A program made the position numbers and the translations under genes. A stretch of DNA of 33,061 bases, taken from Pseudomarimonas sp964350895 (GTDB taxonomy: Bacteria > Pseudomonadota > Gammaproteobacteria > Xanthomonadales > Xanthomonadaceae). Positions 1 to 7,871 of the stretch are shown here, piece after piece. The stretch lies in contig CAYGMG010000030.1 of NCBI GenBank assembly GCA_964350895.1, positions 1 to 33,061 on the forward strand, read 5' to 3'. Every line of letters begins with the position of its first letter. Position 1 is the first letter of the stretch. The notes beneath the pieces were generated by a model. The model had not been told where the DNA came from and did no database searches. It was given only the letters and a program-made list of their open reading frames with translations.

Positions 1-1383
1 CTTCCCGCCCTTGACCTCACCGCCGCGGGTCAGCTTGAGCGGATCGAGCGCGGCGCGCAGGGTGTCCTGGTCAAGGCCGCTGTCCTCCAGCGCCACTTCC
101 AGCACGGTGCGCTTTTCGCGGTAGGCGCGCTTGGCAATCGCTGCGGCTTTCTCGTAGCCGATCAGCGGATTCAGCGCGGTCACCAGGATCGGGTTGCGCG
201 ACAGGTTGGCATCGATGTGCTCCTGGTTGACGCTGAAGCCGGCAATCGCCTTGTCGGCCAGCATTCGCAGGCCGGCCGCCAGCCAGTCGATCGGCGGCAG
301 CAGGTTGTGGGCGATCAGCGGCAACATGGTGTTCAGCTGGAAGTTGCCGCCCTGGGCACCCAGCGACACCGCGTGGTGGCTGGCCTGCACCTGGGCGGCG
401 AGCATGATCACTGCCTCGCAGGCAACCGGGTTGACCTTGCCCGGCATGATCGAGCTGCCCGGCTGCAGCGCCGGCAGGCTGATCTCGCCAAGGCCGGCCA
501 AGGGTCCCGAATTCATCCAGCGCAGATCGTTGGCGATCCGCCCGAGCAGCACGCCGAGCGCGGCGAGCTTCGCCGACAGCTCCAGCGCGGCCTGCTGCCC
601 CGCGATGCCTTCGAACTTGTTGTGCGCGGCGCGCAGCGGCAGTCCGGTGTCCTGCGCCAGCCGGGCGATAGCCAGATCGGCAAAGCCATCGGCAGCGTTG
701 ATCCCGGTGCCGACTGCCGTGCCGCCCAGCGGCAAGGCGGCCAACCGCGGGATGGCCTCGCGCAGTCCCTGCTCGGCCGAGTCCAGCTGCGCCTCCCAGC
801 CGCCCAGCTCCTGACCAAAGGTGAGCGGCATCGCGTCCATCAGATGGGTGCGACCGGTCTTTACCACCTCATCGAGTTCCCGCGCACGCTGGCTGATGCA
901 TCCGCGCAGGTCGCTCAGCGCCGGAAGCAGGACGCTGTACAGGCGCTCCAGCGCGGCAAGCTGGATCGCGCTTGGGACCACGTCATTGGAACTCTGCGAG
1001 CGGTTTACCTGATCGTTGGGATGCACGTCGACGCCGGACTTGCCCGCGAGCCTTGCCAGCACCTCGTTCATGTTCATATTGCTCGAAGTGCCCGAGCCGG
1101 TTTGGAACACGTCAAGCGGAAAGGCGTCGGCGTGAGCGCCCTCGGCGATGGATTCGGCCGCTGTCAGGATCGCGGCGGCGGTCTGCTCGTCCATCGCACC
1201 CAGATCCCGGTTGGCGACCGCCGCCGCGGCCTTGATCCGCGCCAGTGCCCGGACAAAGGCGGGTGGCATGCGCAGACCGCTGAGCGGGAAGTTGTCGATG
1301 GCACGCTGGGTCTGTGCGCCGTACAGCGCCTCCTCCGGCACTTCCACCGAACCCAGGCTGTCACGTTCGCTTCGGGTCGCCAT
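1..1383 (-). CDS. fumC: Fumarate hydratase class II (3' end cut by window edge)
   Basis: Reversible hydration of fumarate to L-malate in the TCA cycle; cytosolic, and a homotetramer in characterised members. The 461 visible codons read from ATG at 1383 and stay open to base 1. Class II fumarases are about 460 residues, so only the last residues or the stop are missing. Visible family marks are an N-terminal ALYGAQTQRA, TGSGTSSNMNMNEV, the HPNDQVNRSQSSND block, KTGRTHLMDAMPLTFGQE, NKFE and the superfamily signature GSSIMPGKVNP. The ASP/FUM superfamily also includes aspartate ammonia-lyase, but the SGPLAGLGEISLP stretch and the NPLIGYEKAAAIAK C-terminus read as FumC. It is divergent from the small gene at 1509, so their promoters must share the 125-bp gap. 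This is the oxygen-stable, iron-independent fumarase type. Confidence 0.93.
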   Translation of the reverse strand, partial: MATRSERDSLGSVEVPEEALYGAQTQRAIDNFPLSGLRMPPAFVRALARIKAAAAVANRDLGAMDEQTAAAILTAAESIAEGAHADAFPLDVFQTGSGTSSNMNMNEVLARLAGKSGVDVHPNDQVNRSQSSNDVVPSAIQLAALERLYSVLLPALSDLRGCISQRARELDEVVKTGRTHLMDAMPLTFGQELGGWEAQLDSAEQGLREAIPRLAALPLGGTAVGTGINAADGFADLAIARLAQDTGLPLRAAHNKFEGIAGQQAALELSAKLAALGVLLGRIANDLRWMNSGPLAGLGEISLPALQPGSSIMPGKVNPVACEAVIMLAAQVQASHHAVSLGAQGGNFQLNTMLPLIAHNLLPPIDWLAAGLRMLADKAIAGFSVNQEHIDANLSRNPILVTALNPLIGYEKAAAIAKRAYREKRTVLEVALEDSGLDQDTLRAALDPLKLTRGGEVKGGK

Positions 1384-1508
1384 CTTGGCCTCCTCGCCGA
1401 TGAGTGCCGGACAACGATAACGCCTCGCGGCGGCGCGCGCGGGCCACACTGGCATCCAGCGCCGGGCAGCGTTAGGATCGAGTCAGGCTTGGACACACAG
1501 GGGGTCCC

Positions 1509-1754
1509 ATGGCCAGCACCGAACGCCGCAGCGGGCAGTCCCCGCGTATCGCGGCGATGAAGCACCAACTCAACCCAGAGCAACTGCACACCTTGCGCGA
1601 ACTGGAAATGTTCGGCTGGGAGCTGAAGTTCGTTCGCCGCCCGCCGTTCCAGGAAGCCACGCCGGTGGTCTTCGATGGCGAGAGACGGACCTTCGCCGTG
1701 ATCAGTCGCGATGGCAGCCTGGATCAGGCCCCGGCGATCCCGATTCGCCACTGA
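1509..1754 (+). CDS. Small conserved hypothetical protein (81 aa)
   Basis: An 81-residue soluble protein with no signal peptide or membrane segment. The central part (LHTLRELEMFGWELKFVRRP) followed by PVVFDGERRTFAVISRDGSL and a basic IR-H end resembles a small conserved protein I recall from Pseudomonas and Xanthomonas genomes, but I know no function for it. The ATG at 1509 sits in a weak ribosome-binding context (CAGGGGGTCCC upstream). The internal ATG at 1557 (MKHQLNPEQL) could be the true start, because conservation appears to begin there. It is divergent from fumC and stands alone. Confidence 0.72.
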   Translation: MASTERRSGQSPRIAAMKHQLNPEQLHTLRELEMFGWELKFVRRPPFQEATPVVFDGERRTFAVISRDGSLDQAPAIPIRH

Positions 1755-1821
1755 GCGGCGCGCACTTGCACCGAGCGTCGGCGCGGGGCCATTCTAGGAA
1801 GATGGCAGGAATACGCTCGCC

Positions 1822-2415
1822 ATGTTGAGTCTCGGCGCCATCCCCGCACCCGCTGCGGCGGAATTCCGCGCCCCGCGTTCTGCGCCGGTGGCGCCGGTGG
1901 CCGCGACCGCGCCGGTCGACCGGGTCGAGTCCGGCGAGCCGGCACCGGCTGCCGGCAATGCAGCCGATGTGGCCAGCGAGCGCCGCGAGGATCCGCTGCA
2001 GGATCCGGCGGTGCAGCGGCAGATCGCCGAGCTGGCAGCGCGAGATCGCGAAGTCCGTGCCCACGAACAGGCCCACGTTGCCGCCGGCGGATCGCTGATC
2101 ACCTCCGGACCCACCTACAGCTACCAGACTGGCCCTGATCGCCGCCGCTACGCGGTGGGCGGCGAGGTCGGCATCGACACCTCGCCGGTGCGCGGCGACC
2201 CGGAAGCCACTGTCGACAAGGCGCGACGGATCCGCGCTGCGGCCCTGGCACCCGCCGAGCCTTCCGCGCAGGATCGCCAGGTCGCCTCCCGGGCAACCCA
2301 GATGGAACAGTCGGCACGTATCGAGATCGCCCGCGAGCGCCGCGACGAAGCCTATCGCGGCGCGCTTGCCGCGAGCCAGCCCGAGGCCGGCAACCTGCTC
2401 AGCGCGGTGGCCTGA
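1822..2415 (+). CDS. SprA-related putative zinc metallopeptidase (PF12118-like)
   Basis: A 197-residue protein. The first 60 residues are low-complexity and rich in Ala, Pro and Val. From about residue 62 the sequence is helical and charged, with REVRAHEQAHVAAGG carrying an HExxH-type motif (H81-E-Q-A-H85). It is followed by SGPTYSYQTGPDRRRYAVGGEVGIDTSPVRGDPEATVDKARRIR in segments typical of the 'putative metalloprotease CJM1_0395 / SprA-related' family. This family is annotated as peptidase from the motif; I know of no defined substrate. No secretion signal is visible. The ATG at 1822 is preceded by CAGGAATACGCTCGCC, a weak Shine-Dalgarno at long spacing. It is monocistronic, with a 103-bp gap to the next gene. 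Confidence 0.78.
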   Translation: MLSLGAIPAPAAAEFRAPRSAPVAPVAATAPVDRVESGEPAPAAGNAADVASERREDPLQDPAVQRQIAELAARDREVRAHEQAHVAAGGSLITSGPTYSYQTGPDRRRYAVGGEVGIDTSPVRGDPEATVDKARRIRAAALAPAEPSAQDRQVASRATQMEQSARIEIARERRDEAYRGALAASQPEAGNLLSAVA

Positions 2416-2518
2416 TAGGCGAATCGCGCAGCGACTCATTCCCAGTGCTCATCTGTCAACGCTTCAATCCTGCGCCGCCGACTGGCAGTCTGCGTAGCCA
2501 GACCACTTGGAATCACCC

Positions 2519-3400
2519 ATGGCGCGCTTCGCCTACTGGCAGATGGACGTTTTCGCAGGGCGCCGCGGCGGCGGCAATCCGCTCGGCGTCGTCATCGATG
2601 CCCGCGGCTGGAGCAGCGCGGCGATGCAGCGCTTCGCCCGCTGGACCAATCTGGTCGAGACCACCTTCGTCCTGCCGGCGGACCAGGCGGACGGCGACTA
2701 TCGGGTGCGCATGTTCACCCCACGGCGGGAGATTCCCTTCGCTGCCCACCCCAGCCTCGGCACCGCCCAAGCCCTGCTCGACTCGGGCACGCTCGGGCCG
2801 CGCCCGCTGCTCCGGCAGCTCTGTGGCATCGGCGCCATCCCGATCCGCCGCGTGGTCCGCGAGCAGTCCGACTGGCTGTTTCTGCGCTCTCCCAGCGGCC
2901 AACCGGCGATGCCTAGCGAGGGCCAGCGCAGGCTTGCCGAGCATCTGCTCCAGGATCGCCTGAAGAGTCCGGCGCATCTGGCCTGCATGCAGGGCGGCCG
3001 TCGCTGGTGGATCGCCGAGTTCAGCGATGAGGACGCCCTGCGCGAGTGGCAGGCGCCGATCAGCGCGATCGCCGAACTGGCCGCCGCCTCGGACACCCTG
3101 GGCGTGTGCGGCTTTGCCCGTACCGGTAGCGACCCGGCCCTGGTGGTCCGCGCCTTCCCTGCCGGGGTCGGCATCGACGAGGATCCGGCCTCGGGCGCGG
3201 CCAACGGATTGATCGCCAGCTGGCTGCTGCACAGCGAGCCCGGATCGCCGCTGTGCAGCGGCTATCGGGTCAGCCAGGGCCGAGAAATCGGGCACGACGC
3301 GGTGATCGAGATCAGCGTCGATGCGGACGGTGAGGTCTGGGTCGGCGGACTTAGCAATACGATTGTACGCGGTGAGGCGGAATGGGAGATCGACACATGA
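2519..3400 (+). CDS. PhzF family isomerase/epimerase-like protein
   Basis: A 293-residue member of the PhzF / diaminopimelate-epimerase-like fold. PhzF in phenazine synthesis isomerises trans-2,3-dihydro-3-hydroxyanthranilate, but most family members, probably including this one, have unknown substrates. Seen: an N-terminal YWQMDVFAG with GGNPLGVV, the conserved acid in NLVETTFV (E47), FTPRREIPFAAHPSLGTA, and the second-half signatures DEDPASGAANG and SQGREIGHDA. The ATG at 2519 gives the usual family N-terminus; a TTG at 2507 would add only four residues. The stop overlaps the next ATG (ATGA at 3397-3400), so it is translationally coupled to the GFA protein. No phenazine genes are nearby, so a phenazine role is not supported. 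Confidence 0.85.
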   Translation: MARFAYWQMDVFAGRRGGGNPLGVVIDARGWSSAAMQRFARWTNLVETTFVLPADQADGDYRVRMFTPRREIPFAAHPSLGTAQALLDSGTLGPRPLLRQLCGIGAIPIRRVVREQSDWLFLRSPSGQPAMPSEGQRRLAEHLLQDRLKSPAHLACMQGGRRWWIAEFSDEDALREWQAPISAIAELAAASDTLGVCGFARTGSDPALVVRAFPAGVGIDEDPASGAANGLIASWLLHSEPGSPLCSGYRVSQGREIGHDAVIEISVDADGEVWVGGLSNTIVRGEAEWEIDT

Positions 3401-3801
3401 GTACGGCCGCAGGCGCCTGCCAGTGTGGTCTCGTCCGCTTCCAGGTCACCCTGCCGAGCAAGTGGGCAGCGCACTGCCACTGCCGGATGTGCCAGCGCGC
3501 GCACGGGGCCGCCTTCGTGACCTGGTTCGGGGTCGACAGCGGCGCGGCGCTCATCGATGACCCGCAGCGGGTGCTGCGCTGGTACCCGTCGAGCACCGGC
3601 GCCGAGCGCGGCTTTTGCTCGCGCTGTGGCAGCCCGCTGTTCTTTCGCTCGGCGCGCTGGCCGGATGAGTTGCACATCGCCCGTGCCCAGATCGAGGGCG
3701 AGATCGACCGCCTGCCCGAGGCACACGTGTACTGGGATTCGCATGTGGGCTGGGCGCAGCCCGATCCCGGCGATGGCCTGCCACGCAAGGTCGAGGTCTA
3801 G
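3397..3801 (+). CDS. GFA domain zinc protein (CENP-V/GFA family)
   Basis: A 134-residue protein with the cysteine pattern of the Gfa family: C8-x-C10, C27-x-C29-x-x-C32 (HCHCRMCQRAHGAAF) and C74-x-x-C77 (GFCSRCGSPLFF). These residues bind zinc in the family. Some members were described as glutathione-dependent formaldehyde-activating enzymes, but that activity is disputed and not implied for this paralogue. The start chosen is the ATG that overlaps the PhzF stop by four bases. The in-frame ATG at 3382 would give five extra residues and lie inside PhzF. It ends six bases before the amidotransferase start, so the three genes look like one transcript. Confidence 0.85.
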   Translation: MSTAAGACQCGLVRFQVTLPSKWAAHCHCRMCQRAHGAAFVTWFGVDSGAALIDDPQRVLRWYPSSTGAERGFCSRCGSPLFFRSARWPDELHIARAQIEGEIDRLPEAHVYWDSHVGWAQPDPGDGLPRKVEV

Positions 3802-3807
3802 CCAGGC

Positions 3808-4563
3808 GTGCCGCGCATCCTGGTATTCCAGCACGTTGCTGCCGAGCCGCTCGGCACACTCGATGCGCTGATCCGCGCCCGTGGCCACCGCATCCGCTTC
3901 GTCAATTTCGAGCGCGAGCCGGACGCCCGGCCCGCCGTCGATCGCTATCGCGGCCTGGTCGTGCTCGGCGGCCCGATGAACGTCAATGACGCCCGTCAGC
4001 GTCCCCACCTGCTGACCGAACTGCGCTGCATCGATCGGATGCTCTCGCTCGGCCGCCCGGTTCTCGGCATCTGCCTGGGCGCCCAGCTGCTCGCCCACGC
4101 GCTCGGCGCGCCGGTGCGCCGCCACGCCAGCCAGGAGATCGGCTGGTATCGCTGGCAGCCCAGCCCCGCCGCGCCCGCCGACGAGGTACTCGCCGCCCTG
4201 CCCGACCAGGCGCCTATCTTCCAGTGGCACGGCTGCACCTTCGACGTTCCCGACCAGGCCGTGCACCTCGGCAGCACGACCACCTGTCCTAACCAGGCGT
4301 TTCGCTGGGGCGATTCAGCCTACGGCCTGCAGTTCCATCTTGAGATGGACCTACCCCTGATCCATCGCTGGCTGGCCACCCCAGCCTATCGCCAGGAACT
4401 GCTGGCCAGCGGCCTCGGCCGCGACCCGGAGCAGATTATCAGCGAGTCGACGCGGCTTATCGACGGCATGCAGACCCACGCAAACACCGTGTTCAGCCGC
4501 TTCCTGGACCTGATCGGCCGCCCGGAACGGCGCGTGGTGCTGCCTTCCCGTGAATGGACCTAG
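3808..4563 (+). CDS. Class I glutamine amidotransferase-like protein
   Basis: A 251-residue free-standing class I (GMP-synthase-type) glutamine amidotransferase. The nucleophile elbow GICLGAQLLAHALG gives C89, and the catalytic partners H177 and E179 lie in YGLQFHLEM. The substrate-site loop GGPMNVND is also present. Such proteins hydrolyse glutamine to supply ammonia to a partner or act on gamma-glutamyl compounds; the acceptor is unknown here. Translation appears to begin at GTG 3808, six bases after the GFA stop, because the family N-terminus (PRILVFQHV) begins directly there. It is last in the PhzF-GFA-amidotransferase run and is followed by the inverted repeat at 4691-4789. Confidence 0.85.
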   Translation: MPRILVFQHVAAEPLGTLDALIRARGHRIRFVNFEREPDARPAVDRYRGLVVLGGPMNVNDARQRPHLLTELRCIDRMLSLGRPVLGICLGAQLLAHALGAPVRRHASQEIGWYRWQPSPAAPADEVLAALPDQAPIFQWHGCTFDVPDQAVHLGSTTTCPNQAFRWGDSAYGLQFHLEMDLPLIHRWLATPAYRQELLASGLGRDPEQIISESTRLIDGMQTHANTVFSRFLDLIGRPERRVVLPSREWT

Positions 4564-4690
4564 TGTCCTGCCCTGGACGGCAGATTCGGCGCACTGTTGC
4601 CGTTCGCAGGGCAATCCGGCGAGCACCCTATGGATGTCCGGATTGCGCAATTTTGCCGTTCGTCGAGGTTAATCAACAGCGCCGGCTTTC

Positions 4691-4789
4691 TGTGGGAGCG
4701 GATCGTATCCGCGACCGCGGAGCTTCGATCTAACCGCAGTCAGTGGCAAGCCTGCCGCGCTGCGGTCGCGGATACGATCCGCTCCCACA
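4691..4789. repeat. REP-like perfect 28-bp inverted repeat
   Basis: Two arms, 4691-4718 and 4762-4789, are exact reverse complements over 28 bp and are separated by 43 nt. Each arm begins TGTGGGAGCGG and contains its own small palindrome GCGGAT-CGT-ATCCGC, which is the architecture of paired REP/BIME elements. The rest of the gap 4564-4854 shows nothing else that I can support. A folded RNA here could protect or end the upstream amidotransferase transcript and that of the convergent VOC gene. Confidence 0.85.
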
Positions 4790-4854
4790 ACAGCTCGCCG
4801 ACCTGATCCGCGAACGGAAAATTTGCGCCCAATACTGCCGCAATGCGCCGCGCT

Positions 4855-5235
4855 TCAGCCGCCCTGCCCGGTCATGCAGAAGGCGTTGAGCTTGTTGCCG
4901 TCGGGGTCGCGGAAGTAACCGGCGTAGAAAGCGCCGCCGCGTGGGCCGGGCTTGCCTTCATCGGTGGCGCCAAGTTCGATGGCGCGCGCGTAGAAGGCAT
5001 CGACCTTATCGGGAGTGGGCAGTGCCAGTGCGACCATGACGCCATTGCCGACGCTGGCCGGCTTGCCGTCGAACGGCGTGATCACGCCCAGCGAAGGCGC
5101 GCTCATCGAGGTTCCCCAGGCGATGAAACGATCACCCTCCATGATCCGCTTGGCGTCCAAGGTGGCGAGCAGCGCATCGTAGAAAGACGCTGCGCGCCGC
5201 AGGTCATGGGTGCCAAGCGTGACGTAGCCGATCAT
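4855..5235 (-). CDS. VOC (glyoxalase/bleomycin-resistance) family protein
   Basis: A 126-residue single-module VOC protein. It opens with MIGYVTLGTHDLRRAASFYDALL and closes with GGAFYAGYFRDPDGNKLNAFCM, the typical first and last beta-alpha-beta-beta-beta elements. VOC proteins use metal ligands (His/Glu) for isomerisation, ring cleavage or antibiotic binding; the substrate cannot be read from sequence. The ATG at 5235 is chosen because GGAG lies 10 bases upstream and the fold starts there. A longer frame to 5259 adds eight unrelated residues. It is the last minus-strand gene of the long block, 117 bp after the GNAT gene, and may have its own promoter. Confidence 0.85.
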   Translation of the reverse strand: MIGYVTLGTHDLRRAASFYDALLATLDAKRIMEGDRFIAWGTSMSAPSLGVITPFDGKPASVGNGVMVALALPTPDKVDAFYARAIELGATDEGKPGPRGGAFYAGYFRDPDGNKLNAFCMTGQGG

Positions 5236-5352
5236 GGGAGAACTCCAGCAGGGCGCCACAGATTACGTCAGCCGACATGGCGGCAGAGCGCACAGAAGCC
5301 TGCTTGCGCTCAAGCGAAGGCCGGGCCCGTCCGGGCAGCCCGGCACGCTGGC

Positions 5353-5619
5353 TCAGGTCTTGCGGCGGGCCAGCACGGCGGCAACATAGCTGCAGCTGGC
5401 GACCGGTTTCAGCCCTGACTCTTCCGCCCAATCCAATCCGGCCCGGACCAGCCGCGCCGCGACCCCAGCACCGCGCAGCTCCGGCGGAACGAAAGTATGG
5501 GTGAAGTCGACTTGCGCGCCATCGATGCGGTAGTCGAGCACCGCCTCGCCTTGAGGCGTGCCGAAAACGAAACGTTGGCGGGTGGGCTCGTGGCGCGGGG
5601 CGCCGGATTCGGTGGTCAT
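5353..5619 (-). CDS. Small GNAT-fold acetyltransferase-like protein (YjdJ type)
   Basis: An 88-residue protein of the short Gcn5-related family (PF14542-like). Seen: QRFVFGTPQGEAVLDYRIDG, then DFTHTFVPPELRGAGVAARLVRAGLDWAEESGLKPVASCSYVAAVL. The R-G-x-G-V/A segment is the acetyl-CoA pyrophosphate-binding loop. These minimal GNATs lack a mapped substrate, and some are only predicted acetyltransferases. The ATG at 5619 overlaps the dapB stop (ATGA) and has AGGAGG ten bases upstream. A TTG at 5625 is only four bases from that site and is less likely. The coupling to dapB looks like operon packing, not shared chemistry. Confidence 0.85.
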   Translation of the reverse strand: MTTESGAPRHEPTRQRFVFGTPQGEAVLDYRIDGAQVDFTHTFVPPELRGAGVAARLVRAGLDWAEESGLKPVASCSYVAAVLARRKT

Positions 5620-6326
5620 GGCCAAAGAACCTCCTCGAAGCTGTACCAGCCCGGCTCGCGCCCAACAAGTCGTTTGGCTGCCAGGAGGGCGCCGCGGGCG
5701 AACAGTCTACGATCCTCGGCCTGGTGGCGCAGTTCGATCCGTTCGTCCTGGCCCAGGAAATGCACGCTGTGGTCACCGGGAACCGAGCCGCCGCGTAGCG
5801 AGGCCATGCCGATGCCCGCCGTCGCGCGCGGCCCCGCCTCGGCGATCCGCTCGCGCCAGGACAGCGATTCCTGGCGCGCTTCGGCGATGTGTTCGGCAAG
5901 CGCCAGCGCGGTGCCCGAGGGCGCGTCGCGTTTGTCTCGATGATGGATCTCGACGATCTCGACATCCCAGTCGAGCAGCCTCGACAGCTCGCCCGCGGCG
6001 CGGCGCATGGCGGCGACACCCAGGCTGAAATTACGCGCATGCAGCACCGGCACCCGCTCTGCCAGCGTGCGCAAGCGGCCCATGGATTCCTCGTCGAGTC
6101 CGGTGGTGCCGCAGACCAGGGGCAGACCGAGGCGAGCGGCGAGTGCGACCGACCGCGCAAGGCCTTCCGGCACGCTGACGTCGATCAGCACATCCGCCTT
6201 GGCGTCTTGCTGATCTCCCTCGCGCGGCACGTCCTGGCAGGCCAGGTCCTTCTCTGCTTCGACCAGCTCGCGGATCGCCGAGCCCAGCCGACCGCTTGCT
6301 CCCTGCAACAGTATGTTCAGTGGCAT
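5616..6326 (-). CDS. dapB: 4-hydroxy-tetrahydrodipicolinate reductase
   Basis: NAD(P)H-dependent reduction of 4-hydroxy-tetrahydrodipicolinate, a step in diaminopimelate and lysine synthesis in the cytosol. Seen: the nucleotide loop GASGRLG (residues 9-15), VCGTTG, ARNFSLGV and the signature EIHHRDKRDAPSGTA (126-140), which holds the active-site His and Lys. At 236 residues it is shorter than the roughly 270 of the E. coli enzyme, mainly in the N-terminal half. The ATG at 6326 gives the canonical start. The frame stays open upstream to about 6542, but that part has no family resemblance. It follows dnaJ after 283 bp, a gene order I associate with Xanthomonadales. Confidence 0.93.
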   Translation of the reverse strand: MPLNILLQGASGRLGSAIRELVEAEKDLACQDVPREGDQQDAKADVLIDVSVPEGLARSVALAARLGLPLVCGTTGLDEESMGRLRTLAERVPVLHARNFSLGVAAMRRAAGELSRLLDWDVEIVEIHHRDKRDAPSGTALALAEHIAEARQESLSWRERIAEAGPRATAGIGMASLRGGSVPGDHSVHFLGQDERIELRHQAEDRRLFARGALLAAKRLVGREPGWYSFEEVLWP

Positions 6327-6609
6327 CCGTGTTCCGTTCCGGCATTGGTGGGCAGGATGGGTGAGACCGGGTCGACTGAAGCGGTCGAGGCTGTGAGGTG
6401 AGGCATCTGCCGCGACTCCGGCATTGCGCGCGTCCCGGGAGAAAAATCTCGCCAGCGCGGCGATGACCTGCTCTGCCAGCGCGGAATCGCGCCCAGCCAG
6501 CTTAGCGGCAAGCCGGGTCGAGTCCCACTCCCGGTAGGCCAACCAAGCAGCCGCGATTGTTGCGCGGGGTCTGGCGACGACGCGGGACGGCCCACGCCGA
6601 TCTGCCAGC

Positions 6610-7734
6610 TCAGGTGGTCATCTTCTCCCAGAAGCTCTTGACCCCATCGAGCCAGGAGCTGGCGCGCGGCGAGTGCTCTTCGCCGGTGCCCTCGAAACTG
6701 TCCTCGAAAGCCTGCAGCAGCTCGCGTTGCTGCTTGGTAAGCTTGACCGGGGTCTCGACCACGACCTTGCACATCAGGTCGCCGGTGGCGCTGCTGCGGA
6801 CCGACTTCACGCCCTTGCCGCGCAGCCGGAACATGCGCCCGGTCTGGGTTTCGGTCGGAATGCGCATCACCGCTTCGCCTTCCAGGGTTGGCACGCGAAG
6901 CTCGGCTCCGAGAGCTGCCTGGGAGAAGCGGATCGGCACCTCGCAGTAAAGGTCGTCGCCATCGCGCTGGAAGATCGCGTGCTCGCGCACGCTGACCTCG
7001 ACATACAGATCGCCTGGCGGTGCGCCGGCCGGGCCGGCGGCACCTTCGGCACCCAGGCGAATGCGGTCTCCATTGTCGACGCCGGCGGGGATCTTCACCG
7101 CCAGGGTCTTTTCGGTCTCGATGCGGCCCTGTCCGCGGCAGCTCTTGCATGGCTTGCTGACCACCTTGCCGGTGCCCGAGCAGTGCGGGCAGGCCTGCTG
7201 CACGGAGAAGATCCCCTGCTGCATGCGCACCCGACCCTGGCCACGACAGGTGCCGCAGGTGGTGACCTGGCCATCTTCGGAACCGGAGCCTTCGCAGGTC
7301 TCGCAGTTGGCAAGGGTCGGGATGACGATCTGCTTCTCGACCCCGAACACCGCTTCTTCGAGGTCCAGCTCCATGACATAGCGCAGGTCGGCACCACGCC
7401 GCGGCTGGGCGCGGGCGCGACCGCCGCCGAAGATGTCGCCGAAAATATCGCCGAAAATATCGCCGACATCGGCGTAGCCAGCACCACCGCCGCGACCGCC
7501 CATTCCGCCTTCGAAGGCAGCGTGTCCGTGCTGGTCGTAGAGACGCCGCTTGGCACCATCGGAGAGCACCTCGTAGGCCTGCTTGGCCTCCTTGAAGCTC
7601 TCCTCGGACGCCTTATCACCCGGATTGCGGTCCGGGTGATGCTTCATCGCCAGGCGGCGATAGGCCTTCTTCAGCTCTTCCTCGGTGGCGGACTTCTGCA
7701 CGCCGAGGACTTCGTAGTAGTCGCGTTTGCTCAT
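6610..7734 (-). CDS. dnaJ: Chaperone DnaJ (Hsp40)
   Basis: A co-chaperone that delivers unfolded protein to DnaK and stimulates its ATPase. The 374 residues show the full type I layout. The J domain with HPD is at 33-35, and the Gly/Phe-rich linker at about 75-105. The zinc domain has four CxxCxGxG repeats (pairs at C144/147, C160/163, C182/185 and C196/199), followed by the client-binding C-terminal domains. The linker contains a GDIF tetrapeptide three times in a row (residues 91-102), encoded by a 12-nt tandem repeat. It lies 137 bp after dnaK, with the heptamer inverted repeat between them, and is probably co-transcribed from the heat-shock promoters upstream. Confidence 0.98.
   Translation of the reverse strand: MSKRDYYEVLGVQKSATEEELKKAYRRLAMKHHPDRNPGDKASEESFKEAKQAYEVLSDGAKRRLYDQHGHAAFEGGMGGRGGGAGYADVGDIFGDIFGDIFGGGRARAQPRRGADLRYVMELDLEEAVFGVEKQIVIPTLANCETCEGSGSEDGQVTTCGTCRGQGRVRMQQGIFSVQQACPHCSGTGKVVSKPCKSCRGQGRIETEKTLAVKIPAGVDNGDRIRLGAEGAAGPAGAPPGDLYVEVSVREHAIFQRDGDDLYCEVPIRFSQAALGAELRVPTLEGEAVMRIPTETQTGRMFRLRGKGVKSVRSSATGDLMCKVVVETPVKLTKQQRELLQAFEDSFEGTGEEHSPRASSWLDGVKSFWEKMTT
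7429..7464 (-). repeat. 12-nt tandem repeat inside dnaJ (GDIF codons)
   Basis: Three adjacent 12-nt units, one variant (gaagatgtcgcc) and two identical (gaaaatatcgcc), encode the repeated G-D-I-F of the DnaJ Gly/Phe linker. The two identical copies use unusually AT-rich codons for this genome, which fits a recent slippage duplication. The length change is in frame. Confidence 0.75.
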
Positions 7735-7740
7735 GGAACC

Positions 7741-7868
7741 CGTGATTCGTGATTAGTGATTCGTGATTGGCAAGAGCCATCACGTGCCCGCGAATCCAGA
7801 TGTGATTCGCGACGAGCGATCTGGCGGCAGTGTGCCATCGAATCACCCATCACGAATCACCAATCACG
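7741..7868. repeat. Heptamer tandem arrays in inverted orientation between dnaK and dnaJ
   Basis: The left array (7741-7768) is four heptamers of the type CGTGATT (third unit AGTGATT). The right array (7841-7868) is four heptamers of the opposite strand (AATCACC, CATCACG, AATCACC, AATCACG). At the centre, CGCGAATC (7789-7796) and GATTCGCG (7804-7811) form a further perfect 8-bp stem with a 7-nt loop. The whole dnaK-dnaJ spacer can therefore fold into a large hairpin. Confidence 0.85.
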
Positions 7869-7871
7869 GCC

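Noticed and set aside
217..1560. A long plus-strand frame opposite fumC
   Set aside because: Shadow of fumC; the translation is compositionally odd and has no signatures.
4597..4806. A 69-codon frame across the inverted repeat
   Set aside because: It is translated through the REP-like arms and has no ribosome-binding site or family resemblance.
6327..6542. In-frame N-terminal extension of dapB from a TTG start
   Set aside because: Residues before the ATG at 6326 do not resemble DapB, and the usual DapB N-terminus starts exactly there.
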